Assembly: GCA_033296885.1 (NCBI GenBank)
Contig: MU863878.1
Span: forward strand, 434,001 to 498,000
DNA: 64,000 nucleotides
DNA from: Triangularia verruculosa
Lineage: Eukaryota; Ascomycota; Sordariomycetes; Sordariales; Podosporaceae
Direction: 5' to 3'
Positions 32,717-44,742 of this stretch are shown here, piece by piece; the stretch's first letter is position 1, and each line of letters begins with the position of its first letter. The notes under the pieces were generated by a model. The model was given only the letters and a program-made list of their open reading frames with translations. It was not told the DNA's origin and did not search any database. Made by a program: the position numbers and the translations under genes.

Positions 32717-35700
32717 CTAATGGCCCAACCCACCACCACCACCTGTAGGGCTGCCTGGGTGATAGCCAACCGTCTTCAAGACCCCCTGCGGTCTTGCCCG
32801 ATCATTACTCAGGAAGTACTGGATCGACCTCTTGTTCCCACCATCCTCGCGAAGCTCAAAGATGCCGCCCCCATTCACCTCATTGCCCTCTGTCTCGCAG
32901 ATCATGAGCAGGTCGTCCAAATTTACCGGGGGCCCGTTCTGGCTTTGCGTCAGTCTGTCAACCTGGGCTTTGATGTCTTCCAGTGGAATGAAGCCGGTTC
33001 GCCCCTCGGTGATTTGAGTCTCGTGATCACCAAGGTCCTCGCACGCCCTGCGAAGCATTTTACGGATTGTGAGGTGTCGATGCTCCTGAGGCCGCTCGAG
33101 AACTCCAGGAATTCCAAAACTCACTCCGGGAGGGTGCCCCCAGGATGAAGCTACCGGGCTGGGTCCACCGAAACCTGGAGGCGGTGCTGGAGGGAAGTGA
33201 TGCGACTGAGGCGGCATGCCGAATTGTTGCGGCGCCCACGGGTTCTGGTGACCGCCAAACATGGGATCCATTCCAAAAGACCCAAATCCATGGCGCGGCA
33301 GTGACGATGCTGTGGGGAGCCTAACCAGGCGACCAGAAAAGTCAATTGGGTCATCTCCGTCATCTAACAGAGCACTGCTCCCCAAGTGCGCATCCGTATC
33401 ATGGTTTGAAAGATCTCCTGAAGGTGACGAGCTGGAGGGTCGCTGACCGTGAACAATACTAGCTGGGCGTCCTATTGGCGTTGGCTTGGAGATGGGCTGT
33501 GGTCCACCAGACTCATAGCTCCCAGAGCCTTGGCGGGAGTGAGTGGTGCCACTGTCTCTCTGCATACCTGGTGGTCCCATGAGATGAGCCATTTGCGGTA
33601 CAGGCGAGTCCAGTGGTCCCGGAAAACCACGCGGGTGGTGCTGGCTAAGCGGAAATCCTCTGCTAGAGCCAGGACCGCTGAGGCCAGGAGGATTTGGCAC
33701 GATCCCAGGGGGAGGTCTAAAGGCATTCATAGGTGAATACTGGGCATCACGATGCATTGGGTTACCAAATCCTGGTGGTGGCATTTGGGGTAAACCAGGA
33801 GGGAAAGCCATACCGCTACCACTGCCCATAGGCATACCAAACGGACTTGGATGCATCGCTAGTGACTTGTTGGGCTGAGCACTTAAAGGTGATACCGCAT
33901 GCGATGAGGCCTGCCCGCCGAATATGTTTGGACCTGTGAGTCCTGACTTACTTGGTGGGCCGATGGGACCTGGACTAGCTTGTATCGGCGTGATGGGATG
34001 AGGCGACTGTGCATAGATTGGTGCTGTCCCGCCCGACGTCGAAACGCCTGCATACTCCTGCTGAGAGGACTGGCGGGCACGAACTGGCGTCGGAGCCATT
34101 GACAATGCTGGCGTAGCTACCGTGATCTGCGGAGAAGCAAACAAGGCTGACGGCTGTGCCAGGCCTGGGATGGCGGCTACAGGTTGCTGGGCTGGACGCT
34201 TGGGAAGCGTAAGTGAAGGAGCCGATGAAGCAGCAGCTGATGCTGCAAACGCAGCCGCTTTTTGCGCTACTCTCTCCTCCTTCTTTCGCTTCTCCCTGGT
34301 CTCTTTTGCCTGCTCTCTAGATTCACGTTCTGCTTTTGCCTTGGCCTCCTTCTCACGCTTCTCGCGCTCTTGTTGCTCTCGTCTTTCACGGGCCTCGCGC
34401 TCCTTTTGCTCCCGGGCCTCCTTCTCCTTCAGACGAGTCTCTTCGCGCGCCTTCTTCTCACGTTCCTTAGCTTCACGCGCTTTTCGTTCGTTCTCTTCTC
34501 GCTCGTGGATCTTGCGCTGTCGCTCGGCTTCTTTGCGCAGGCGCTCCTCCTCCTCGGCCTTCTTCTGGGCCTCCCTCCTCTTTCGCTTCTCCTCGGCTCT
34601 CTGCTTCGCCTCGGCCTGCTTGCGTTCCTCCTCCTCTTTACGAGCGGCTTCTTCGGCAGCCTTTTCAGCCTCCTTACGAGCCTTTTCTTCGGCCAGAGCT
34701 TCCTTTTTCCGGGCCGCTCTGTCCTTTCTCCGCTGCGACTCTTTCGCCTTTTTGGCCTTGCGCTGAGCGTCTTGCTGATTCTCAGCCTCAATCTCCTCCA
34801 GCAGCTTGGCTTGGCGTTCCTTGGCCACCTTTTCCCGGTAAGCTGTGAGGACTCGTTGCTCAAACATTCGGGCGGCAAAGATTTGGAACATGCGGCGCCC
34901 CTCCTCCATGCGTTGCTCGTCCGTCATGGGATCCTGTCCGCGAATATTAGAAACCTCTACCTGTATCCACCAGAAAGATCACTCGACTGCCATACCTCTT
35001 CCTCTTCTTGGCTATCATACTCTTCCTCCTCGTCCTCTTCGTAGTCCTCATCCTCATAGTCCTCGTCCTCCTCATCAGGATCGGGCGGCGGGGGGTGGTT
35101 GTGGCCATAGCGGTCGCCATTGGTGTGCTCGAAATCAGGCTCATTCTGGTGGATGGCTTTTTCTTGACTCGCCATCCGTCGCTCGGCCAGCTGTTCCATC
35201 ATCTCAATGAACTTCCTACCGTCATTTTTGAGTAGGTCATCGGCCACGGTCAGGATGCCGCCTATAGAAGATGAGCCATAAGCGTTATTGCCAGTCCCTG
35301 CATAGGGATAACTCTGTAAAAAGGAGGGAAGTATGGGAAGTCTGTCCCTACCCTGCACTGTCAGGTTGTTTCCGAAATTGAAGAACTCGGCAGAGTACTC
35401 GGCGCGGTGCAGTTCGGATGGATCGTGCTCATCGTCGCTGAATTCGTCCTCGTCCTCGTCCTCCTCATCCTCCAGCTCCCCTTCGCTGTACTCTTCCTCC
35501 CCATCTTCGCCCTCGTAGTCGCCCTCCTCGCCTTCGCCTTCTTCATCCTCGTCCGCGTCGTCGTCCACGTGCTCTAGTATCCGACCATGAGACGGTTGAT
35601 GATACCTCGCCGTCGGGTGAGCTGTTGGAAGACCATGTGGCAAATTCGGTGGGATAGACGCAAAACTAATAGAGTGATGACGACTTAGAAGGGAGGAACT

Positions 35701-36540
35701 ATTGGCCGGATGAGGGTGGTTCGCGTAGTGCTCGAGCTCTTCGTAGTACGCATCGTACAGCCCTTCCAATTCTTCTTCAATTGCCGTCCGCTTCCTCCCG
35801 CAGACTGAGCAACTGCATGTCTGCTTCTGCTGCTCCTTCATCTTCTTGAGCACAGCATCTTTTTCGACCTTGACAAGATTTTTGCGTTGAACTTCATCCA
35901 GTCCAAGCCAGAACTCCTTAATCCGCTCCCGCTCCTCCTGTGAGCTTGTGTTCCAAATCTTCTCTTTGGACATCCCTCGGCCGTTGCTTTGCGAAGGCTG
36001 TAGAGAGCGGTGATCAGCGTGGTTGCCATTCACCGACCCGTCAGCACTCGCCCCTGCAGCATTGTTATTCTTTTTCTTCTTCTTTCTGGCCTTCTTCGAC
36101 TTTGCAGGTTGCCCATTGGGAGTTCCATTTGGAGGCTGGGCGTTTTGGTCGAGAGACCCTTGACCAGCATCCCCTTCATCCTCGTCCTCGTCTTGTTCGA
36201 CATCGGCTGGTGGTGGATTTTGTGGTGGGCTTGGAGCACTCCGAGTCCCATTCAAAGGCTGAGCAACCTGAGCCTCAGCCTGCTGTTGCTCAGCAGCAGC
36301 CTTCGCAGCAGCCTTTTCGCGCCTTTTCTGCTTCTTTCGGTTGACTGCTGGTGTAGCAGGTGGCAATGGCGAAGCACTTCTCGGAGAAGGGTGAGAAGAT
36401 TCTACGGGCGTGCTGCCTTTCGGCACTGTGATGAACTTGGAACCATCCTTATTGGTGTACTTTGCCGTGGCCTTGGCCGAAGGGGACTGGGGCGCTGCAC
36501 TGGCAGCTGCGGGCTGGGGTGGGTTTCGATTGCCCTTCAT
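32717..36540 (-). CDS. nst1: Stress response protein Nst1
   Basis: Nst1 is a cytoplasmic, P-body-associated protein linked in yeast to salt tolerance. Exons 36540-34996 and 34933-32717 join in phase 0 to 1253 residues; the 62-nt intron has a GTATGG donor and joins QEEEE to [19 protein letters not shown]. Regions in order: Ala/Pro/Lys-rich N-terminus with a [12 protein letters not shown] basic patch, then [20 protein letters not shown] with the Cys cluster [20 protein letters not shown]. Long Asp/Glu tracts follow (about residues 325-385 and 490-515), then a Lys/Glu/Arg coiled coil of about 200 residues right after the splice. The end is Pro/Gly/Met-rich, closing with [12 protein letters not shown]. 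Length and order match filamentous-fungal Nst1. ATG at 36540 is the first in frame. Confidence 0.92.
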
Positions 36541-39152
36541 CGTCACCTAGATCAATACAACTCGCTGGGGCGGATGGATGAGGAGGACATGTAGCAGGAT
36601 GAAGGGATCGACGAGTCGGCGAGTCGGATGGGGCACGAGTCTGTAAATCGATGTAGAACTAGGCTATTTCCCAGGTAAGCTTACTGCCGAGGGTCACGAA
36701 GATTCGGCGGGTGTAAGGGTTTCAAACGGTCGTGACGCGGGGAGGAGGGGGTCGACAGAAAACCCCAAGAGCGACTTGGCTCTGTTGGATTTCGGTTGGT
36801 TGGAGCAGGGGTAATGGTGAGATGGAAACAGAGCGACTTCAGACCTTGAAAGTCGCTGGAGTTAGGCCTGGATTGGAGAGGGTTCGATCGTCGGTCGGGG
36901 AATTCAAAAGGGAGTCATGACTTGGCTCGGGGGGGGGCCGTAGCAGCAGGGCAGGGTTGATGAGGGTTAATTGACTGGAGGGGTCGGCCACTCACTTCAG
37001 GGTCTGGCAGACACGACGGTGCTGCAAACAGGAGCGCGATGAGCGTGTGGGAGGGTGGGAGACGAGGGGTAGTGAAGACGCGACTCTGAATCCAGTGCGG
37101 GACACGATGCAGGCCGAGAGATGTCGTGCGCTTCGGAGCTGGTTAAGTTGTTCAGATGTTCAAGGTGCTCCCGTCCTAGATTGCTTAGATTTGTGGTCCC
37201 GGCCCTGGGAATCTCCAGTGCGGGCGCTGCCCAGAGCTCCCCCTCCTATTGGCCCACATGCCACACGTGACCCTCAGCCTTGCTCCTTCCCTCCCGCCCT
37301 GCCTACAATTTGCGACTTGCGATTTCCCGCTCTTTCCTTCAGCCGCGAAACAGGCACTTTAGACTTTCCATATTACGGTCCATATTCTCCGCTCAGCAGT
37401 AACGTATCCTATCCAGTCACTACCTAGTACCCAAGGTACTAGGTTTTCATATAGTATTCTCAACAAAGGCCCTCAGATTTGTCCTCCATGTTGGTTGGTT
37501 TGCCGTGACTTGCAAACCCACGACCTAGATGGACCGTCTGGGAGATTCGGACAACCATTGGACATGCTACAATGTAGGGCGAACTGCTGACGAGTCCATG
37601 AGGGTATCCGTATCTGGCGGTTGGAATAATTGGGAGGTTTCAAGCTTATTTCCCTCTTCGGTATCTCTGAAAGGGCGCCCAGGGGCGACGCTGTGAGAAA
37701 TGCCGTCATCGTCACGTTAGAGCTGAGCAGATAGGTGGATGGGTATAAGTGAGTGGAGAAGACCACATGGTACACTATTGTGATAACCTCTGGTCACTCC
37801 TACATTCGAGCATCATCATGCTTATCACCTGACAGCGCTTATCATGTCTCGTCGGCCATCAATGCGTCGAAACAAGATGAGGCGCCTTGATTCAAGCAAA
37901 TGCCGACCCCTAAAAGAATTCCCATGTGGCCTTTCCCGGCCTAGCGGTACCGGTGGGAGCTAGATCTCTTGGCCCTCCAAATGCAAGCGATGCCGCACCG
38001 ACTGCGATTGTTCGCCATCACAAAATCTTCCCTTACCCCTTTCGAGTGCCAACCGATCTGTTTCAAACAAACACTTGGCGGCTTCCTCTACGCCAAAGCT
38101 TCTTAGCACAAGACCCATCTCATGGTGTAACAGACACCGAAGAGCTAATCTAGCTTGGCGCTATGGCCGCGATACGGGAAGCCTCCAGTTCCATGACGAA
38201 GTTGAGGTCAAGTTCGGTGAAAGAGAGACTCAAAAACGGCTGATCGGGACCCAATTGAGCATTCCAGCTCCGTCAGCCGTTCCGCTCAGGGTGCCATGAT
38301 TCGCGTGGGAGGCCGTATTGGGTGCGTATCAAGCATTGATGTCGTCGGGTACGAAGTTGTGAAAGGTGCACAGCCTCAGGGTCTTCCTCCCGCCTGCCCT
38401 CCCCAGAGTTCAGCGCCGGTCTCCAACGGCTCAGCAGCCTATCAAAGCCGTGGTTGGAGCATCCCGCGGCCGTTGTGGCCCACTCGTCATTCGGATCTCC
38501 CACGCACGGAGTAAGTAAGTTTGCTTTGCTTTGACTGCTGCGTTGGGCTGCTGCGTCTGGCTTGTTTGACTGTTGGGGGGGCAACACAAGTGTCTCTGCA
38601 TAGTCTGAACAGGTGTTTGATCCAGGTAAACTCTCGCTGCTCGGTGCGTTCGGATGATGGTGCCAGTGACGGGCAGTCATCCGCACAGTACCTAGGTAGG
38701 TTGATCGGGTCAACTCGAACGGTGCTGCCCAGGTGTCGGGCCCAGCAACTGCAGCAACTGGGGGAAAGTGGGGCATGGCACATCGTATCGCGCCCCAGGC
38801 CGGCCGGGACGAGACGCTGCCAGTGGAAAGCTCCAGCAGCTAAACAGGGGAGCCTGTTGGCGTGTTGGCGTTATGTAATCAGGCTTCAAGCCGCTATCAA
38901 CCCATTGTTTCCCCTCGAAATTTCCTGGGCCACCGCTTACTGCTGGCCATGCATCCATACTGTGCCGGCTTCCTTTGAAAGGCGAGCGGTCAGCCAGAGA
39001 GTTTCCAGGTTGTGCTCTTCTTGATTTCTCTCCATCTCCAGTTCTCGTCCATCCACGACCAATTCGACCTCTTCCCGATCCATTGCGCACACCGAACGAG
39101 GCCCCAGAGCGAGACGCCGCTCATCCCGATCCCATCCAGACATCTGCCAACC
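36541..39152. promoter_or_regulatory. 2.6-kb divergent region between nst1 and rho2
   Basis: No convincing gene; many short shadow ORFs. A palindrome TACCTAGGTA lies at 38689-38698. The region should hold both promoters and long 5' leaders; pyrimidine-rich sequence precedes the rho2 start. Confidence 0.4.
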
Positions 39153-40306
39153 ATGGCCGCCATGCAAGATTCCGGACAGACTGCCATCCGAAGGTACATC
39201 CTGATCCACCCCCATCCACCTTTTGCGATTCTGCCAGAGCCAGCACCGCGATCCCCTCACTCCCAACACCGCCGCGTCCAATTGTTCCCCTGTTGACACA
39301 GCCAATCACTCAGGAAGCTCGTCATCATCGGAGATGGCGCCTGCGGCAAGACCAGTTTGCTTAGCGTATTCACTCTTGGTTTCTTCCCTACCGTAAGTCC
39401 TTCTGGATTCACTGCGCCTCGCCGATGTGTGTTGTTGATGCTAACATGGATAAACACAGCACTATGTAAGTCACCGCCAACCCTCTGCCGCCGTTTCTCG
39501 ACGACACGCATCCTCCGACCTCGCTCCTATTTCCGACGCTGACCAGATCACCACGCATAGATCCCAACCGTGTTCGAGAACTATGTAACCGACTGCAAGG
39601 TGGACGGCAAGAATGTACAGCTCGCCCTCTGGGATACCGCCGGTCAAGAAGACTACGAACGTTTACGGCCGCTAGCATACTCCAAAGCACACGTCATCCT
39701 GATAGGCTTCTCGGTCGACACACCAGATTCCCTGGATAATGTCAAACACAAGGTGGGTTCCGCCATATCCCCCATGCTTCCCTCGCATGGCCCCCTCTCT
39801 CTTTCGGCCAACCCCCATGCTGCAAGACTCCGGGCTGCATCCAACGTCACCGTCATGGTGTGACGCTTGTACCACGCCGCAATCTCTTAGCCCTCTCCAT
39901 ATTCGTCAATGTGCATGGAAGAAGTCGGGATGTGTGGTGTTGTGCCTTGGTCTGGGAGGGAGAGGCGCAAACAAAAGGGAGGAAACGTTTGCTGACCGAG
40001 ATATGTGTCGTACAGTGGGTGGTAGAAGCACAGGAAAGATGTCCAGAGGTGCCGATCATTCTGGTGGGACTGAAGAAGGATCTCCGCGAGGACCCAGTCG
40101 CGATTGAGGAGATGAGGAAAAAGTCGCTAAAGTTTCTCACCACATCCGAAGGCGAGCACGCTGCTAAGGAAATCGGCGCCCGCAAGTACCTTGAGTGCTC
40201 AAGTTTGACCGGCGAAGGTGTGGACGATGTGTTCGAGGCGGCCACCAGGGCATCGCTGCTCATGTTTGAAAAGAGCGAGGGGGGCGGGTGCTGTGTGATT
40301 CTATAA
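39153..40306 (+). CDS. rho2: Rho-family GTPase Rho2
   Basis: Rho2 acts at the plasma membrane upstream of cell-wall synthesis and cell-integrity signalling. Five exons (39153-39193, 39314-39392, 39460-39465, 39561-39752, 40016-40306) join to 202 residues. The third exon is only six bases (His-Tyr) between two canonical introns and is needed to keep the switch I frame ([15 protein letters not shown]). Motifs: P-loop [12 protein letters not shown], switch I PTVFENY, switch [16 protein letters not shown], base-binding GLKKDLR and [19 protein letters not shown]. The C-terminal CVIL box predicts geranylgeranylation, and the cysteine before it may be palmitoylated. The [13 protein letters not shown] insert region and overall length fit Rho2 better than Rho1, Rho3 or Cdc42. 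Confidence 0.92.
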
Positions 40307-41553
40307 GCAACTAAGGCATCGGACGACGAGACATGTTTGTTGGAACCCCAAGAGCGATCTGTGGCATGAGGGGAATGGAATAGGTCTCCCTTCCTCAGAT
40401 TTGTAACCGAGCTAGGGGACATATTGGGGTCGACAAGAGGCTTGAGAGCAGCATACATTTCGGGCTGTTCTTCGCTTCGTATCAGTCTTCGCCTTTCCCA
40501 CCGGTAACACACACCACACCATGCCATCATATCACCATCACCGCCAGTCGATATGATCACACCACGAGAGCATCCATCGCGCTCTCACCACCGCCCACAT
40601 ACGGCACAACAATCCATATACACCACTTACGTCCTGTGTGGAACAACGAAACAAGAAGCCAGCGAGTTTCTCTGTATTAATAACGGTTATAGAAGTACCT
40701 TTCCCTTTTTCTTGCTTTCTTTCCTCTCTCGTCATAACTATCTCACTCTCTCAGTCTCACTCTCCATTTTTACTCTCTCGATCTCTCTCTAGCTGGGTCT
40801 TGATCACCAATGAAGGGGAAATGGGAGGCTTTTTCTGTTTCTTTGTCCGTATTTCATCTTTTAGGTATCATCAAACGGGAAAGGGGCAGGAGAGTGGATG
40901 GGTGGATGGATGGCTGGGTCTGTCCCTTTGTTTTATATTTTTATTTTTTTTCTGTTTTTGCATGGAAAGCGAAACTGGGATTTTTAATTTACTTTATTGC
41001 TTGTCTTGAAGCCGGCTTTTTCTTTTTGACTTGGAATTGCTTCGCTTGGTGATGACAAGGGGTCAGTCAATATGGTGGTTCACGTCGAGCTTATCTGATC
41101 TCACGTAGGTAATGTGTTTTCATCTCCATATGCCCTTTCTCCAGTTCATTTTATGAAGCGCATCTTCTCCACCTCGTCGGTTATGTAGGGGAAAATCGGC
41201 AAATTGGGAAGAAGCAAAAGAAGAGTATGAACCTGTGGTGTAGGTGGATGGTTTGTGTGATTTTACTCGGTATCTCTCTTGTAATCAGGATCAAAAAAAC
41301 GATTGATTTAACTTGTTTATTTCTTTTGAACGCCCCCGCCCATGAAAATGCGTTCTTTTGTTAAGTGATGATACAGGTGTTTTTATACAACTCTTCCAAC
41401 ATCAGGGTATATACACCCCTTGCCCCCTCTTTCTCTCAACTTTCTTCAACATTTCCACACACAAAAGAGACTGGATTGAGGGTATATGAACCCCATCTCC
41501 ATCCTTGGTTCCTTTTATCCGCCCAACCCCTCCTTGATCAAACATGAATCATC
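40307..41553. other. Convergent 3' region
   Basis: Between the ends of rho2 and the mL40 gene. CT-rich (40690-40800) and T-rich (40930-41000) tracts, no credible ORF. Confidence 0.45.
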
Positions 41554-42153
41554 TCAATCCCTCTTCCACTCATGATCCCAAGGCGTCCTGGCCGGGGTCT
41601 CGGTCTGCGCCCTGGCGTACTCAATCGGCACGCCCTTGAGCCCGTACACGCCCTTCTTCTCCATGGCCATCCTGAACAGATACCCCTCCTCCCTCGTCCC
41701 GGGCCCCGACGTCAGCCGGAGCTCCTCGCAGGCGCGGTTCATGGACTGGTACTGCCTCATCCACGTCTTCTCGCGGGCCTCGCGCTGCTGCCGGCGGAAG
41801 AGAAGCCAGGCGCGGTGGATGGTCCAGTGGCGGAGGTAGCGGTTGCGGGCCATGCGGAGGGGGGCGGGGATGCGCTGGGGGGAGAGGATGGCGAAGTGGC
41901 GGAGGAGGTTGATCATGCGGGGGTCGCGGGCGACTTCGCCTTTGCGCTTGGAGCGGCGGGTTGGTTGGTCCTTGGAGGAGGAACCGCCGCCTCCTTTGCC
42001 TGGTTGGGATGATTTGGGTTTGCTGGCAACGGCGAGGGAGGGGGCGGAGGTGGTGAGGGGGCGGGATTGTGGGAGGAGGGATGGGGGGGAGGGGCGGAAG
42101 AGGTGGCGGGTGAGGGCCCGGAGGGAGGGGAGGAAGGTTGTGGATGGTGACAT
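41554..42153 (-). CDS. MRPL28: Mitochondrial large-subunit ribosomal protein mL40 (yeast MRPL28)
   Basis: Structural protein of the mitochondrial 54S subunit. Single exon, 199 residues from an ATG at 42153. The N-terminal 45 residues are Ser/Arg/Leu-rich without acidic residues, as in a mitochondrial presequence, followed by a Gly/Ser/Lys linker. The conserved core starts at RDPRMINLLRHFAIL, then PLRMARNRYLRHWTIHRAWL, a basic coiled segment RRQQREAREKTWMRQYQSMN, and EEGYLFRMAMEKKGVYGLKG with VPIEYARAQTETP at the end. This order is that of mL40/MRPL28. Its ATG lies only 13 bases after the stop of the next upstream coding frame (42167), so its promoter or 5' UTR must lie inside that gene. Confidence 0.9.
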   Translation of the reverse strand: MSPSTTFLPSLRALTRHLFRPSPPSLLPQSRPLTTSAPSLAVASKPKSSQPGKGGGGSSSKDQPTRRSKRKGEVARDPRMINLLRHFAILSPQRIPAPLRMARNRYLRHWTIHRAWLLFRRQQREAREKTWMRQYQSMNRACEELRLTSGPGTREEGYLFRMAMEKKGVYGLKGVPIEYARAQTETPARTPWDHEWKRD

Positions 42154-42166
42154 TTTGGTGGTGTGT

Positions 42167-43675
42167 TTATCGGTCGAGCAAGAAGCGGGCGGCGGTGGGT
42201 TTGCGGTTGGAGCGACGGCTCCTTTTGTCGCGGACGGATTGCTTGGGGGGGCCTTTGGTGGGGATGGCGACGCCTTTGAGGATTCGGGGAGGGGGGGGTA
42301 GTGGCGGTGGTAGTGGTGGAGGTGGTGGTGGTCGAGAGGGAGTATGCGCGGAACTGGGCGTTATTGGGGTTGATCTATCACCCTGGGAGTCGTCGGATTC
42401 TTCCTCCTCTGCTGGCCTCTGAACCGGGAGATGGCGGGTCCTAAGGGGTGTGAGTTTGGGCTTCTTTTGGCGAGGGGTGTCGTCGGTAGTCTAGATAGTA
42501 TCGAGCGACCTCTTTTTCCCGGACCTGACGTCGTTGTGGTGGTTATCGCTGACGAGGGGGTCGTGGTGCTCGCGGTAAAATCGATGAAAAGTTGAGTGCT
42601 CCTGTGGGTCCCAATACAGCAGCTCCTGTTCAATTGGTGATTGGCTGCAATGGTTGCCTGCCGTCCAGAACTTGGGGTCGGTAGGGACCCACCGCCATCC
42701 CTTATCGTTATCGTTATCACTTACACCCCTTGCTTCCCTTCCACCAACGCGGATGCGGTTCAACATGATGTTCTCTGGTCGACAGTATACCAGCACATGG
42801 GCTCTTGTTGATAACTCCGCAGCGTACAGCATTGAAAGACCCTCCCTCTTCATTATATCCTTGTGGTGTCTGAGCAAGTGGGTAAAGCAGGTGTCGGATG
42901 CTGCTTCGAGCAGGGGGATGACTGAGTTCCACTCAAGCTTGCAGCTGTCATACCCCCGAGGATCGTTTTGTCGAAGCTTGTAAATCAGCCAGGAAGCTTC
43001 GGCGTACGTGTCCAATGCTGTTGTCGACGCCTTGCAGGCCGGGATGAGCTGTGCAGGATTGAGTTTGCGAACCATCTTTGTCGTCTCGTCCTGGAAGCCG
43101 ACAAATCTGAGGTTCCAAAGCTCCTTCAGAATGTCGATGTCAATTTGGGTGATCTGGTTCCGTCTCGACTTCGATCTGACCCGCTCAAGCTCAAACGGAA
43201 GTGCTCCCGGGTGCTGGGCAGTGGGCTCGAAAGCGAGCAGGGAAACAACGAGGTCCAGAGCAGCCGGTAGGACGGCCGTGGTGAGCCGCCAGAAGTATTG
43301 ACTGCAAGGCCGCTGTATCTGGCCTTCGTACTGCAGGCACATCTTGAAGTTTGTCCTGCTCTGGGGGCTCTTTGCGAGCCGGAAGACGTGGTCGCCGGGC
43401 TGGTGTCCCAGGAATGGGACTCTTTTCGTGAGAGCCGCGGTGATCATCGCACTCCGGCCTTCCTGGATCGGAACCGAGAAGTGTGGGATCTCGTCGTATC
43501 GGTGTTCCGGCGTCCGCTCGCTCGGAAAAGACTTATCGACGGCAGCGTATCGTCCCACTTCGTTCTCAGCAGCAACATCGCGCGCCCAGACGCCAAACTG
43601 GTGGGCTTCGAGCAGGGAGGCCCAGCGCGCGGGAACGACCGTGAGGTCGTACTGGTTGGCGTTTGCTGACGGCAT
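42167..43675 (-). CDS. Unknown lineage-specific protein with an in-frame TAG and a Pro-rich basic C-terminus
   Basis: From the ATG at 43675 the frame is open for 394 codons to a TAG at 42493-42491, then continues in the same frame for another 107 codons to a TAA at 42169-42167. The downstream part is clearly protein-like: TPRQKKPKLTPLRTRHLPV, an acidic patch EEEESDD, a run of about 18 mostly proline residues, then RILKGVAIPTKGPPKQSV and a basic end. The upstream part has no recognised domain; it contains ITQIDIDILKELWNLRFVGF and SWLIYKLRQNDP. A 63-nt frame-preserving intron (GTCAGC to CTATCTAG) would remove the TAG, but its donor is poor. Alternatives are nonsense mutation, readthrough or mRNA editing. 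A shorter 394-residue product is also possible. Confidence 0.6.
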
Positions 43676-44602
43676 TGTACCGATATGTTGCTGTTAATTT
43701 TTCTGTGTCTGGGGGTTTGCTGTTGCTGCTGCTGGGCTTGTGTTGTTGCTGTTGCTGCGCTGTGTCGTTGCTGGGACGAGTTTAGATACAATAGTTTGAC
43801 GAAGACAATGTTGACTGAGAAGACTGGGCCCGGAATTTTGGGAGATCAGGTACGATATGAATTATAGGTTTTGAAAGTGGTGAGAAGCTTGATTTTAAGT
43901 TTCCAACACAGCTAGAGTTTTTAACATAACCGCCAGACAGTAAAAATGAGGCTTGGTCACCTGTCGTATGTCTTAATCTAAGTTTTATTCACAAAGATAC
44001 TTTGAAAAGTATCCTATCCACCAAGGTTGAAGCCTGAGGCCTTGAGCTTGCACCTCATATTTTGGAAGAAGGGTGGGATACGAGAATGGTTGACTTCTTT
44101 CTGCGGCACTGTGTACCTAGGGACCTACCTGGTTCTCAACTCGAGGTGCCTATTTTTCTCACCAACCTGACCGGCAACCCTTCTTCAGTATCGATGCCAT
44201 CTCGTGAGGCCAATGTGTAGGTAAGGTTGATAACGCGTCTAATGCTCATTAGTGTTATTGATGCTGAAGTGGATGCTCAGTAGGAGCCGAATAGCAGGTA
44301 ACTCGATTGCACCTACAGGTAGACAGCAGTTTGAAAAGCCTGAGCTGTGCGTACACTTTGCGTAGAGTACCTAGGTAGGAATGCGAGAATTATGACCTTC
44401 TCAGTTCGAAAGCTTCAGCGAGCAGCCCCATCAAACCATTCGGCGTGAATGCAACCCGCAGTTAGGTCAAGTCGAAGGAGGGTGGCAAGACCCTGGGTGC
44501 TCGCCATGCCCTGGTTGCCCTGTGGTTGTCCCGTTCCCCAGGCAGACGCGAACGCAAGCTTATAAGGTGCAAGTCGGTTCCCCATCATAACAATCAAAAA
44601 CA
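43676..44602. other. Intergenic region
   Basis: Promoter of the unknown gene, then sequence with the palindrome TACCTAGGTA at 44368-44377. No gene seen before the tRNA. Confidence 0.45.
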
Positions 44603-44742
44603 GGGCGTATGGTCTAGTGGTACGACGTCTCAGTTGCAAAATAAGTCCATTGCTTTGAAACTGTTCGAATGATGTAACAGGTGCAAGGTTACGGATACAT
44701 AGCTCCTTGAGAAGGTCCCGGGTTCAAACCCCGGTACGTCCA
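44603..44742 (+). tRNA. tRNA-Ala(TGC) with a 68-nt intron
   Basis: The acceptor stem GGGCGTA pairs with TACGTCC; the third pair is G3-U70, the alanine identity element, and the discriminator is A. The D arm contains the A box TGGTCTAGTGG. The anticodon stem TCTCA (44628-44632) pairs with TGAGA (44708-44712); the loop starts GTTGCA, giving TGC at 44635-44637. The intron follows position 37 and runs about 44639-44706. The T arm CCGGG-TTCAAAC-CCCGG is perfect. Pol III terminator TTTT at 44746-44749. A shifted pairing would give anticodon GCA (Cys), but G3-U70 and A73 argue for alanine. Confidence 0.88.

Noticed and set aside
34262..35044. 260-codon + strand frame of mostly Leu/Ser/Phe
   Set aside because: It is the antisense of the Lys/Glu coiled coil in Nst1 and only looks like a membrane protein.
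20479..43675. Genome-wide reassignment of UAG to an amino acid
   Set aside because: pop4, pan6, the HAD phosphatase, galactokinase and others end at TAG exactly where the families end, so TAG is a normal stop here.
44603..44742. Reading this tRNA as tRNA-Cys(GCA)
   Set aside because: The G3-U70 acceptor pair and A73 discriminator are alanine features, and tRNA-Cys normally has U73.
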